NCBI GenBank assembly: GCA_905147135.1
Contig: LR990044.1
Location: forward strand, 4,530,122 to 4,594,121
DNA: 64,000 bases
Direction of reading: 5' to 3'
Source of the DNA: Blastobasis lacticolella
Taxonomy: Eukaryota; Arthropoda; Insecta; Lepidoptera; Blastobasidae
Part shown: one piece after another, positions 46,427 to 56,868 of the stretch
Layout: the number at the start of each line of letters is the position of its first letter
Numbering within the stretch: the stretch's first letter is position 1
The notes under the pieces: generated by a model
The model's database searches: none
The model's input: the letters and a program-made list of their open reading frames with translations, nothing else
What the model was told of the DNA's origin: nothing
Program-made: the position numbers and the translations under genes

Positions 46427-47190
46427 TCACTCACTATCACTACTCACTGTGGGTATATTAAGTTTAACCGACCGCGGCATCGTGCGCGGTGTTGTTAGAG
46501 TGGCTTTATTAACGCTCAAGATAGAGCTTCGCAGTTCACTTTTAACTGCACTGACACTTGTTGGTTGGTGTTGTGGTAGTGCATCCATACAGACCACGAC
46601 TGAGCTCTCCGCTGTATCCACACACCATCTTTGTCTCTTCTTGCACCAACGAACGGTGAAGAAAATAACTAATCCGAGAATTAATATTGTTATTGTACTA
46701 TACAGTACGGAATACTGGTGTATATCATGGACGCTAAGAGTAAGTAGTACTTGACTGTGTCTTTATGTTATCAATCTGTGTTTTTAGGTCCGTCCATAAC
46801 TCCTCATGATTGGCAGATGTATAGTTTCCCGGTTTAGTTATGGTAACAATGCGATTGAGAATTGATGTTATTGCTGGTATAGGTACGGCGTTCTCAACCT
46901 GTAGTTTGCTTATATAATTGTTGTGTCCATATATGGAAAACGTCTTGCCCTTGATAGTACATCCATGACCTATCTCAATGATACCATTCCCCTTCAACGT
47001 TATTACCTGCACGTCATTATTACAAAATATGCGCACTGCGCATTCTTCGCAGCACGTGTAAATCCACTCGTTCCTGTTATGTAATTTAATCCACCGCTCT
47101 TCGCACATCGATGGTTGTAATACGTAAATATTTCTATTGTTTACTTTTATGTTGCACGTGTATTGAGTTATTTGCTGTTCATATACAGGG
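46427..47190 (-). pseudogene. Envelope-like gene, C-terminal part (BEL/Pao)
   Basis: The minus strand from about 47190 encodes a Cys-rich ectodomain segment, then a hydrophobic segment near 46690-46660 typical of a membrane anchor, then a short cytoplasmic tail ending near 46427. It resembles the fusion-type envelope proteins of env-bearing BEL/Pao elements. Frame changes occur before the anchor. It is separated from its N-terminal part by about 2.6 kb of foreign repeats, so no complete protein can be made. Confidence 0.5.
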
Positions 47191-48878
47191 TGTAAAAAGA
47201 CCGTTAGCATTAATTGAAACCTCATATTCTACCCATGAAACTGAACAACTTTCCCTAAGAAACATACCCGCGGAAACTCATACTTTAGGCAGAAATCGAG
47301 ACTCTTTAATAAAAAAAGTTGTGTTTTTGTACTAAAAAATATCAAGTATCGATAACTAAATCGTTCACAATTAATTTAGACACTCAAAGATCAAATTTAA
47401 GTTGAAATAAATGCACTTTAAGTAAAAGCACGCAATGGATAACGTGCGGGCTGGCCGGCCGTACACGTGCGCCTAACTACCTACCTACTAGCTGCCGCGC
47501 GCTAACTTTCCACCAACTCGGTGCCGCGCGCTAGGTACTACCTACAGCGGACGTGCCTGCGCCAATCCGCCACCGGCCGCCCGTGGCCCATGCCCATGGG
47601 GCAGCAGCACTGCCATGCTACCACTCAGTAAAGATCAACACGACAGGGGTACGCATACCTACCTTAATACATTACCTAGACGTTTGCTTACGGTCATTGA
47701 CATTATACCAGCACCTACCTACCGTCGATATCAGCAGTAAAGTTTACGATCGAAAGTCCTACCTACCTAGGTACATGATTTTATGACGACCATTCACATT
47801 ACATGAGAATTTAACGTAGTAGGTATCTACCGTGGCGCGCACTTGCATGATCAGGCACAGGATCAGCTGTCTACCTACCTAACTAACGTACACGTTTGCT
47901 TACGGACATTCACATCATACGAGAATCGAGCCCAGTACCTACCACCTACCTACTGTCGATATCTGCAGTAAAGTTCACGATCGATAGTCCAATACCTACT
48001 AGGAACATGAGAATTGAACGTAGTACCTGTGGTAGTACCTACCTACCACTTGTCATCAGCTGACAGGATGACCGGATACCAAACCAACATGTTTGTATTA
48101 CGAACATTCCCAATTCCTATCACACGACCGAACCATGGAGACAAAGGCAAAACAAAAATAGGTAGGTATTAATTTGTCAGACACGCACGACACGAGAATA
48201 GATACACACTTTAAGAAGAAATAAGTATTAAACCCAGGTCATTGATCGATGACTTAATACCTACCTTAATTGTAATTGCTCGATCAGATAACAAGAGGTT
48301 TACCTACTTCACTTTCAGTTCAGAACGTAGGTACTTTCAAGTCGAAAAGCCAGCGAACGAATTGAAGTTCGCCCCGAATGGCGGCGTCGCCTTTGTGCAA
48401 TTAGGCTGGGTCTACATTGTAACATTTTGATGTAGCGCATTTCTGTCAAATGGCGTGGCACCGATACCGACGTGTGTACGTCACGATTATGACATTTTAT
48501 TATCAGTCTGGTCGATTTTTGACACGATACGGCAGACGGCTAAATGAATGTCCGTAATTAAAATTTCCGATAATTTTCTAATTTGGGTGAACAACCGTTA
48601 GTTGCAGTTGAAACTGACGTAATATAAAATAAAGTTGACGTAGTCTCACGGCCGATCAAAGTCGGCTCGCCCGATCATCCGAAAGCGACTTAATTTATAG
48701 CGAATTAGTATCCATTGCAACTGACGGTTGGTCGGCTCCAGCCAAATCGAAGCGATGTTGACACTATTAGGAAATACCTGATATGATACGCCCGTAAATC
48801 GGAGTCGCACATGAAGGGTTCCGTAGAAGGCAGGTACTTATGAAAAATCACATTGCTTGTAGATACACCTTTAATTTG

Positions 48879-49140
48879 TACTTACATCATCATCATCATC
48901 ATCATCATATCAGCCGGAAGACGTCCACTGATGGGCAAAGGCCTCCCCCAGAGATCTTAAGCTTGGCAATCCTTCAGGGTATGTCGGTGACCTTAGTTCG
49001 CTTGTGGAACCCCTCATTCCTGATTCGATCACACAATGAGACTCCGAGCATTGGCCTTTCCATTGCCCTTTGGGTGACAATAAGTTTTCTTATAAGGTCT
49101 ACAGTGAGCGGACACGTCTCTGTTCCCTAGATTTAACTTT
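48879..49140 (-). mobile_element. RTE-clade LINE fragment with (CAT)n end
   Basis: The minus strand encodes LIRKLIVTQRAMERPMLGVS, then RIRNEGFHKRTKVTDIP and a stop, which is the conserved C-terminal region of lepidopteran RTE reverse transcriptases. The 3' end passes through 'gacgtcttccggctgatatg' into an ATG-repeat tail (plus strand (CAT)n at about 48884-48908). Part of the usual coding sequence between these is missing. Confidence 0.75.
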
Positions 49141-49594
49141 ACTTTATTTTTATTATTTGTCGGTATAGGCTTTTGGAATTAGGAATTTGTCAAGTACCCA
49201 TAACGTTTCAAAAGAGACAGCCCTAAACACGAAAAATGATACTTGCTGATCATGATGATATGATGTCAATGATGTTATACCGTGAAAATTTCGATAATTC
49301 CCGTTGTCCCCCAAATCATCCTCACACCCTAACCTATCTATCTATCCCTTTCACACTTACCACCAGTGTGAAAGAGAGGGTAGATTTGGGTGTCAATATT
49401 CGGGGGACAATGGGTATGAGCCGAAAATTTAAAGTGTTCAAGAGTGGTTCAAAAGATACAATCCTGTGATAGCCGGACGGCGAATGGACGACGGACAGAC
49501 GAATGGAACGTCAAATGGAACAAAGGTCACGTTTCGCCCTTGGATACGTATTCCTAAAAATGATACAAATTTGGACGCGGTGATAAAGCCACTA

Positions 49595-49800
49595 CCTTGT
49601 CGTGTAGTGTCGTGATGCGTCAAAAGTATGTCGGTTTCATACATTTACTATGGTAAAGCGATAGAGAGAGAGAAAGAAATAGAGACACGCTACGATACGA
49701 CACTTCACATTAATGTGTTATTTAACCAAAGTAAATGTATGACACCGGTATGCTTCTGCCGCGTCACGTCACGACACGATAGTGTGTACCAGCCTTAGGA
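49595..49800. repeat. Imperfect inverted-repeat (MITE-like) element
   Basis: The left arm (49598-49660, with 'tcgtgtagtgtcgtgatgcg' and 'tttcatacatttactatgg') and right arm (49722-49795, with 'ccaaagtaaatgtatgacac' and 'cgtcacgacacgatagtgtg') are reverse complements with mismatches. There is no reading frame. It lies beside the point where the envelope-like frame resumes. Confidence 0.6.
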
Positions 49801-49832
49801 TGCGCGCGCGCGGGTTTTTACCGAAACTAGGA

Positions 49833-50310
49833 TCAAAAGAATCTTGCCTCATAATGTTCAATTTCGGTCAACTCATGTTCGAGCTGATATATGATGCCTT
49901 TATAAGCCGGTGACGATAGATGTGACGTACGCAGATACTCCTGTAGATGTGTGACGTATTTCTCCATGTAATGCAAGCCGGTGCGATACGTAGTCATATT
50001 GCACATTGCATATTGTTGTATAGTATAATCTTCCATTCGTCCCGTATCAAATTCATGTCATGTATTTTATCGAAATAGATGCCTTGACTGTCGTTGAACT
50101 TTGTTACGTTGTAAATGCAGTGTATAGGAGAAATCGAACAAAAGATTAAAAATAGTGTTGTTATGAAGTTGCACAGCCAATTTCTAGTAGATCGAGTCGG
50201 GCGATGCGCGCTACTGTTGCTAGCGCTTGTGACGTCATCGCTCACGTGTTGAGTGGCGTTTTCTGCATTTGCGGGCTGAGATGGAGCGTTCTGCGTCTCT
50301 TTTACAGGGA
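49833..50310 (-). pseudogene. Envelope-like gene, N-terminal part (BEL/Pao)
   Basis: The pol C-terminal frame runs without a stop into a Ser/Thr-rich stretch, a signal-peptide-like hydrophobic segment (FITTLFLIFCSISPIHC) and the start of an ectodomain, then stops at 49994. A second, shifted frame (50036-49833) continues the ectodomain text. The gene is broken by this shift and by the inserted repeats downstream. Confidence 0.5.
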
Positions 50311-50604
50311 GGAGAATTAATTTTATTATCGGCCTTTTAATCATGCCATTCTTTGTTTTAATTGACGCTATTCGAACATAGCCGTCCCTTCCGGGGTGTA
50401 CAGCGGTCACTTTTCCCAGGGCCCATTTTCCTGGGGGATGTTATCCTCTTTAATAATGACTATGTCATCAACTTCGATGTTTTTCGAAGGGGTTCTCCAT
50501 TTGGAACGGGTTTGAAGTTCCTGTAAATAATCAGATGACCATTTTTTCCAGAACTGTATGTTCATGGATTGTACCAAGCGCCATCTGGTTGATAAACTTG
50601 ACAA
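50310..50604 (-). pseudogene. BEL/Pao pol C-terminal tail
   Basis: Two short frames read RWRLVQSMNIQFWKKWSSDY and, further on, DDIVIIKEDNIPQENGPWEK, then HPGRDGYVRIASIKTKNG. These are the chromatin-binding-type tail that follows integrase in BEL/Pao polyproteins. A low-complexity insertion (about 50605-50665) and a frame change separate it from the integrase remnant. Confidence 0.65.
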
Positions 50605-52838
50605 TAGACTTCCACCGATAAGAATAATGTCCGAATAATAAAAGAATAATAACCGAAATAATGTCCTGGAGTCAAATATTCATCGTCGGGACATTCAGTC
50701 AAAGCAATCAAGGGTCTAGAGTTGAGGCAGGCTTCGATTTGGTTTAAGAGGGTGATAAACTCCTCGTATGTAAGTTTCTGTTCACCGACCACTCGCTTCA
50801 AATGGTATTTTAACCTCTTGACGGCAGCTTCCCATAGACCTCCAGCTGAAGGGAATGCAGGGGCGTTAAAAGTCCACTGAATGTTTAAATGACTGAGTTT
50901 GCGGAATAAATGTTCCAAGCTGTGAAATTGGGCCAAGGCTTTGTTTTTAGGTGATCCTAAATTCTGTTCATAATTAGTCTTCATTGGTATTGCTACGATG
51001 TAACGGCCGTCATCCAAACGCTGCGTTGTGCTTTGATCTTCACAGTACTGTTCGGCTTGTGATAGACTGGGAACCGTATAATTTATTTCCTCAATTTCCC
51101 AAAACTGCGAAATGTCCTCTAAATTGTTTAAAATAACGCTGCAATTAAACGTCTTTACGTGACCTGACAAAATCCACCCCATCTTTGTCTGTTGCGCGAT
51201 GGGTGCTCTGTTTGAGCTCTTTATCAGACCATCTATAATTATGTCAGAGTAGACACTCGCATCTAGTAAAATGTCGATAGGTTTTGAGATGTTGTACTCG
51301 GGATCCGCAAGTTGTATGTGCTGAAGATGAGCCCAAGATTGTTTGTAAAAGGTTTCATTTGGCAAGTTGTTTATCACCCGATCGATGACTAACGCTTGTG
51401 TTTCAAACTGGAAGTCGTCGTAAATGGATTGACATTGTAGTGACACGACTCCGCGACTACGTCTTGAGCCATAGCCTATGCCCGAAACAGATGCATGGTA
51501 GCTGTGTCTAGGTAATCCTAACATCTGCGCCGCATTTTCGGAAATGAGTGATATTTGTGAGCCTTGATCTAGTAGGGCTCGTAGAGTTGCGATAGTCCCA
51601 TCTATTGCTGTAACTTTAATGGATATTGTTGTTAAGAGAATCTCTTCGTTTTCATTAGCGATGTAATTAACGCTATGCTGTTTCGACATAGCTTGTGGCG
51701 CGGAAATAGTCGGCATGTAGGACTGCGTAGCCAGCATTTTGTTGTTGACGCTGCCGGTCGGGGGCGATGGCCCGGCCGCCGGAGCCGCGGCGGCCGGCGG
51801 GTGCGGCGCCACGTGACTCGCGCGGGCGCATGCCTCGTGCAAAATCGTGTTGTGCTCGCCTTGGCAATATTTGCACCTATTTGGCGAAGTGCACTTATTG
51901 TATTTATGCTTGTACAAACAATTCTGACAAATGTCTAATTTCTTCACTGTCCCCAATTTCGCGTCCGGTTGCAGGCTAATGAACTGTTTGCATTTGAATA
52001 ATGTATGCTTTTGTGAACATAATGGACAGTCCCACGTGTATGTTGCAGAAGTTTGATAATTCCCTTGGCGATTTGCGGGATAATGCTGGTAGCTAGGCTT
52101 GTTAGTAGTGTGGGGCTTTGTTTGTTGGTAGGTTTTCTTTGGTACGAAACCGGAATCTTTCTGATGTATAGGTTCTAGGGCATTGAATTTGCTTTCTAAA
52201 AAGGACACGAGTTCTTTCAAAGATGGTAATTCACAAGGTGACTTGCGGGACTCTTTATAACCCCTGTATGTGTCAGAATCAAGCTTTTTCGATATTAAGT
52301 GAACTAATATGGGGTCCCAAGTAGAGGTGTCAATACCTAAATTCTGTATGGCGTGTACACACTCCATCGTAGTGTCATAGACGCGTTTAATCTCATATGC
52401 CGACTGTTTTTGTATAATATGTTGATTTAAAAGTAATTCAATTTGTTTAGTAAAGAGCACCTGGGGATTGTTATATCTATGTGTAATGAGCTGCCAGGCG
52501 GTGTCGTAATTGTCGGCCGATATGTGCAAATGTTGGATGAGCCGCTCGGCTTCACCCTTTAATTTTCCCTTCAAATGCTGCATTTTTTGGCTCTTAGTGA
52601 GAAGGGAGTTATTGTGAATGCTCTCTGTAAACAAATCATAGAATGTAGGCCAGCTAGTGTACCGGCCTGTAAATATAGGAATTTCTATTTGCGGGGTTGA
52701 TTGTTGAAGATGAGCTGTTGATGCTAATTTTTGGTTTAACGAACGTTTCTTTTCTTTATAGCAAGTCTCATAGTAGCTAAATTCTCCATCGTATTGTAAA
52801 TCTGTACCCTGCAATATGTTGTCTATTTGCAGATGCAA
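50562..52838 (-). CDS. BEL/Pao Gag-protease-integrase deletion fusion (758 codons)
   Basis: Domains in order: Gag central part (about 45-220); Cys/His zinc knuckles (CPLCSQKHTLFKC at about 271-283, then further CxxC groups to about 335); retroviral-type aspartic protease with ALLDQGSQISL (421-431) and GWILSGHV (554-561); the start of pol (NKALAQFHSLEH, 631-642). This is followed directly, from about residue 649, by late integrase text (LNIQWTFNAPAFPSAGGLWE) and NSRPLIALTECP. RT, RNase H and the integrase core are deleted in frame. Open sequence continues upstream of the first Met to about 53068, where a one-base shift near an A-run separates it from the Gag start. It may still supply Gag and protease, but cannot copy itself. 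Confidence 0.8.
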   Translation of the reverse strand: MHLQIDNILQGTDLQYDGEFSYYETCYKEKKRSLNQKLASTAHLQQSTPQIEIPIFTGRYTSWPTFYDLFTESIHNNSLLTKSQKMQHLKGKLKGEAERLIQHLHISADNYDTAWQLITHRYNNPQVLFTKQIELLLNQHIIQKQSAYEIKRVYDTTMECVHAIQNLGIDTSTWDPILVHLISKKLDSDTYRGYKESRKSPCELPSLKELVSFLESKFNALEPIHQKDSGFVPKKTYQQTKPHTTNKPSYQHYPANRQGNYQTSATYTWDCPLCSQKHTLFKCKQFISLQPDAKLGTVKKLDICQNCLYKHKYNKCTSPNRCKYCQGEHNTILHEACARASHVAPHPPAAAAPAAGPSPPTGSVNNKMLATQSYMPTISAPQAMSKQHSVNYIANENEEILLTTISIKVTAIDGTIATLRALLDQGSQISLISENAAQMLGLPRHSYHASVSGIGYGSRRSRGVVSLQCQSIYDDFQFETQALVIDRVINNLPNETFYKQSWAHLQHIQLADPEYNISKPIDILLDASVYSDIIIDGLIKSSNRAPIAQQTKMGWILSGHVKTFNCSVILNNLEDISQFWEIEEINYTVPSLSQAEQYCEDQSTTQRLDDGRYIVAIPMKTNYEQNLGSPKNKALAQFHSLEHLFRKLSHLNIQWTFNAPAFPSAGGLWEAAVKRLKYHLKRVVGEQKLTYEEFITLLNQIEACLNSRPLIALTECPDDEYLTPGHYFGYYSFIIRTLFLSVEVYCQVYQPDGAWYNP

Positions 52839-53055
52839 GGAGTCGATAAGATTCCATCTCGATTGTAGATTACGTAACTCATCTTCTAGTTCCCATTTAT
52901 CTCTTAATTCTGTTAAATTAAGACCTCTCAGTAGTCTAGATAATGCGCGAAAGTTAGTTCGTTGTAGAGATAGAAGTTCTGTTGCCTGTGTTGGCGGTGC
53001 GGCTGTTGCCGGCGAAGCGCTGCGTGCTGGCAGTGGGGAGGTGACGTTTTCTGTG

Positions 53056-53397
53056 CTAGGTAACGTTTTTGGGTTGGTAATAAGACCGCTTGGACCGGCT
53101 GGCTGGTATCTCTTCCATCTCGATTGGTTTAAAAGTTGAAATTAAATAACGGACTTCGTTATAATAAGCCCGAGCTTGGGCATACTGATTCTCTCGATAG
53201 TATGGAACAGATTCATCGGCATACCGGCCGAGCTTTACGTTATTGGTATTGAATTCAGCCCAGTATTTATCTAGGCTCTCAAGACGAGAATCTATGTATT
53301 CCCGTGTTTTACGGCTTGCGGAGTCTTTTTTAAAATTACGCTCCGTTTGTTTAATGGAATCGAGAATATCAGCCTGTCGTTGAAGCAGTTGATCCAT
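53056..53397 (-). CDS. BEL/Pao Gag N-terminus
   Basis: A 113-codon frame starts MDQLLQRQADILDSIKQTE and has coiled-coil-like helices, as in BEL/Pao Gag N-terminal domains. It ends at TAG 53058-53056, directly after a run of A bases. The continuation lies in another frame, so Gag is split by a small indel. Confidence 0.7.
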   Translation of the reverse strand: MDQLLQRQADILDSIKQTERNFKKDSASRKTREYIDSRLESLDKYWAEFNTNNVKLGRYADESVPYYRENQYAQARAYYNEVRYLISTFKPIEMEEIPASRSKRSYYQPKNVT

Positions 53398-53689
53398 GTT
53401 GATAAAGGAAATTGGAAAGATCTTACTTGGACTGACGAATGCTGCTATAACTCGAACCCCTGACTTCCAACCTGTGATCTGCCCGCGCCAGAGGGAACAC
53501 GTCCAATACGTCGCAAAGATTGCGTAACGTCCAAAAACACTTATTTCTCACTGTATGTGTAGAAAACTATAAAAATGTCCACTACAACGCGCACGTAGTT
53601 ATAATGTTCAATGGGACTGTATGTCACTAAAAATTGTAACTGTATGTCACTGTTTAATTAACTGTTTGTTAAATTGTCACTGATTGCTT

Positions 53690-53912
53690 AAGACCCAAAA
53701 ACTGTATAATTTTGGATCTTCTTAATACTCGAAGAATAAAAACTGTATGTTTTTTATTTTCTTAAGGCTCGAAGGACCATAAACTGTATGTTTTTGGTCT
53801 TGTTAAGACTCGAATGACCATAAACTGTATGTTTTTGGTCTTGTTAAAGCTCGAAGGACCATACACTGTATGTTTTTGGTCTTGTTAAAGCTCGAAGGAC
53901 CATAAACTGTAG
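53690..53912. repeat. Tandem repeat of about 41 bp in the BEL/Pao leader
   Basis: Copies of 'cataaactgtatgtttttgg' + 'tcttgttaaagctcgaagga' follow each other four to five times, more diverged toward 53690, and end directly at the 5' LTR border. On the element's strand every unit contains TGGTCCTTCGAGC, which begins TGG like a tRNA primer-binding site. Confidence 0.8.
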
Positions 53913-54107
53913 TGTACAGTTATCTTGAGTGTTTAGGGGGGTTAGGAGGGAGATGTTAATAACCGAACCCGTTGGATGTTGTTTAAACACTAAATTTATT
54001 ATAAAAAGTAATCGACCAAGTAATTTACCTACGCTGCAATACATTCGGCGCGCATTGGCCTACTTACAGCCGTAGGTAAAATTGCCTGTACGGCGTTACT
54101 CCGTACA
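53913..54107 (-). repeat. BEL/Pao 5' LTR
   Basis: 195 bp, beginning 'tgtacagttatcttgagtg' and ending 'gttactccgtaca' on the plus strand. It matches 46023-46215 apart from scattered changes. Confidence 0.85.
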
Positions 54108-54780
54108 AATTGAATACAATGAATAATAATATACTATAAAAAATTGTTTCTTTCTGTGACACGCAATATTGTATGCGACTATTTGTTTCATTGTATTGTA
54201 TTTGACATTTCGATTAATTAATATTTGACATATAGTTTTCGAACATTGTATTTGACATTTCATATTATGATTTAATTTTATATTTGACATGTTTGAAGCA
54301 TTTTGTATTTTTCTTATAATTATTTAATTTAACATTTGACTTAATTATTATTTGATATTATAATACTAATTTAATTCTTGACAATTTCAAATCATGATAA
54401 TTTGATACTATTGAATTAATTGTTTTTTAACATTAACATCAACTATTAGTTCTTAATTCTATTCATGAAACTATTTTAAATGACGATGTATGATTATTAC
54501 TACGAATAAATGAATATGAATATGAATATAACGGCGTCACTGTTGTTGACAACAAAACGAAAATTTTGTCACTTAATTCCAGTTTTGGCGACCGGGTCAG
54601 ATATGTTTGTTGCACTGTTTTTAACATTGATTCTTGATAAATACAGTGCAACAAATATTGATAAAAACATTGACGTAGTAGAACTAACATAAGTTATGGA
54701 AGGTTAGTGCAAACAAAAATAAATTTAGTAAATTTTAGATAATAACTTATTTTAAATCCCTAGAGCGTCTATAAAAAGTT
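54108..54780. other. AT-rich stretch with recurring TATTTGACAT motif
   Basis: TATTTGACAT or near forms occur about five times between 54190 and 54350 at uneven spacing. No gene is seen. A short 'gaatatgaatatgaatat' run lies near 54510. Confidence 0.5.
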
Positions 54781-55380
54781 CAACATACTAGGGTAAAAGC
54801 CGGATAATTGCCGCGGTAGGATAGTTACCCTGGTTTTGAATACACTATGTTAGGGATGTTGGTGGAGTTAGCTATAATTGAAAGTGGCCCTCCTGAAGGC
54901 CTTAGTTCAATGTAATCCATCAGCGTAGGCGCACGCGTTTTGTCCTTATGAGTAAAAATATTCCGCGACGAAGCTTTGACTGGCGTCAAAATAATATTTG
55001 TAAGTAATTTCCATTGAATATCTTTATTACTGTTTGTGGTATTTATATACTTTTTGTTTTATTTTTGACTATGTTTTATTGTTGAAATATTCTTATTTCT
55101 GTCACAAATCAGAAGGGCAAGTATCCGTATCAAAAAGGATAGTTACCCAGTTTACTTTTGCGGATAGTTGCCCCTAGGGGCAATATTGCTTCAAGGATCC
55201 TGCGACTCCGACTGCTCATGTCGAAGTTTGAATGATTGAAGAACTGTGTGCATTTTGAGCTGCTGAGAGCTTTGATGGACGTGGTTCACTGTTTCGTGAA
55301 TTCCGTGAACACTGTGCTTTGCTGGCACTAGTATGAAAAGCGAACGGCTTACAGAGAGTCTAAAGCTCTACGAACACTAG
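54781..55380. other. Gene-free stretch
   Basis: It has related phrases 'ggatagttaccc' at about 54830 and 55138 but no coding stretch. Probably dispersed repeat DNA. Confidence 0.35.
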
Positions 55381-55998
55381 ATGGTAGTACGTACTCGGTA
55401 CAAGCCGAGAGCGAAATGCGCAGGGCGACTGACTCTTCATTATCTCGCGCGTGCGCATTGTGCTTCATTGTCTCGGGCGCGCGCGTGCACGAGTTGGGGC
55501 TGGCGCCTTCATCACCTCTCCCGCGGTCGGGCGCACTGGGTGATTCGCCTATTCGGCGGGCCCGGCGCGGGACCTACGTAGGAAAGCTTCCAGGCGCGAA
55601 CCGTTCGGGATTAGGGCTGCCACTAGCGTGGCAGGGGCGTCGCCGGAGCCTTGTAGAACTGTCGACCCCTTTTTCAGAGGGACGGTCCTCCGGCTGCCGG
55701 GGGTCTCGTTCGGAGGTGGGGACCGAGGGACTAGGTCGATCAACGGCCCCCGCGTTGCTGCCCAATTGCAAGCAGCGCTCGGGTTCCGGCGCAGTTAGAT
55801 CTGTCGACCCGTAGGGACGGAAATGCAGCGCCGGGCGGTCGGTCCGGTGGTTTGGCCGCCGGGGCGCTGTGCGCGCGCCGGCGGCGGGCGTCAGTCAGGT
55901 TGGCCGATGCGAGCGGTACTCAGCGGCCGTAGAATCCGGTGAGGGTGGGGTGTAGGAGTCTTAACCCGAAGGCAGTCCGCCTACACCCGATGTCGCGT
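55381..55998. other. GC-rich island, possibly a retroelement 5' region
   Basis: Base composition switches sharply from AT-rich to strongly GC-rich and back. Several overlapping frames exist in both directions (the longest on plus 55416-55814), as expected for GC-rich DNA, and none has a recognisable domain. A LINE 5' untranslated region is one explanation; a CpG-rich host promoter fragment is another. Confidence 0.4.
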
Positions 55999-56868
55999 CA
56001 GGGAAGTGCGTCGCTGTTAAAGGCGATGAGTCGATGGCAACGCGGGCCGCTTATTTCCTTTCGTGTTGTATTTTTCTGTTCAAAATAAACCCTTTCCAGG
56101 TACCGAAAGAAAAGAAAACCAGCCAAAACGGCGTGCCACTTGCAGTCTTGGGTTCCATAGTTGCAGTTACGGGGTTCTAACAAAAATTCCACTTTGAAGC
56201 AAAATATATCAAAAACGGAATACCTATTCCGAAAACGTTCTTCAAATAACCTAAATGACTTCATAAGACCTATCCAACGCCACAATGGACAATGCGCGAA
56301 ATAAAATTTCATCGCATGCTTAGGTACTCAATGGTAGGTACTTTTAAAAGATTTCATTAGGTATTCAAATTTGTGGGCTTGATTAATATCCAAATTTCAG
56401 CTTACTGGTACATAGTTTTTGAGATAAGCTGCGGACAGGCTGACATGGCGAAACTGTATGGGAACCCTAAAAATTTATCAAGATGTCTTGCAATAATATT
56501 GTAATTTGCATATTCACAGTAAACCAGGCAATAAATGCCACAGTCTGACAATTAAACAACGAAGCATCTAGAATGGGACCGGTTTGGTTTTGTCTCGTGC
56601 CTTTGTTGTACACACAAAAAACATAAGACGCAGAAGTCCACGCCCTGTCTTTGCTATATGTTTAGCGTCGCAACGTTTCCATACATTTTGTATGAAAGTA
56701 AATTGAACGGGCGCCGCGTCTGCGCCGTGTCTGCGTCTACGTCTTATCTGTGTGGCTGCTCGCTTAGGCGCCGGCCAGACAGAATAGACGTATTCCACAC
56801 TCATAAATTATTAAAAATTATTAAATCTTGTGAAATACATTTCATTTTTAGATGTAAAAAACATGTAA
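55999..56868. other. Gene-free stretch
   Basis: No coding stretch that I can support. A 'gcgccgcgtctgcgccgtgt' segment near 56710 is GC-richer. Confidence 0.35.

Larger units (their letters stand above)
47190..49825. other. Foreign repeat DNA inside the BEL/Pao envelope region
   Basis: The envelope frame is interrupted near 47190, at 'tatacagggtgtaaaaagac', and resumes near 49830. The inserted DNA includes a stretch rich in TACCTACC tetramers (about 47470-48060), an RTE fragment, a (CAT)n run and an inverted-repeat element. No gene is seen in it. Confidence 0.6.
46023..54107 (-). mobile_element. BEL/Pao LTR retrotransposon, internally deleted, minus strand
   Basis: Two similar direct repeats with TGT...ACA ends bound the element. 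Reading on the minus strand the order is 5' LTR (54107-53913), tandem-repeat leader, gag, protease, a short pol remnant, integrase C-terminus, and an envelope-like gene broken by inserted repeats, then 3' LTR (46215-46023). Reverse transcriptase, RNase H and the integrase catalytic core are missing. The 5-bp flanks (attag and aattg) do not match, so no target-site duplication is seen. The insertion sits at or next to the end of unit C. Confidence 0.85.

Noticed and set aside
47470..48060. Structured array of TACCTACC tetramers
   Set aside because: The tetramers are scattered among other sequence and are common in lepidopteran non-coding DNA. No regular period was found.
51673..51979. Arg/Gly-rich frames on both strands
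   Set aside because: They are shadows of the Ala/Pro-rich linker in the BEL/Pao Gag.
53690..53912. CRISPR array
   Set aside because: Repeats are directly tandem without unique spacers and end at an LTR. They are a retroelement leader.
55416..55814. 132-codon plus-strand frame in the GC-rich island
   Set aside because: Long frames are open in several directions because GC-rich DNA has few stops. No domain is visible.
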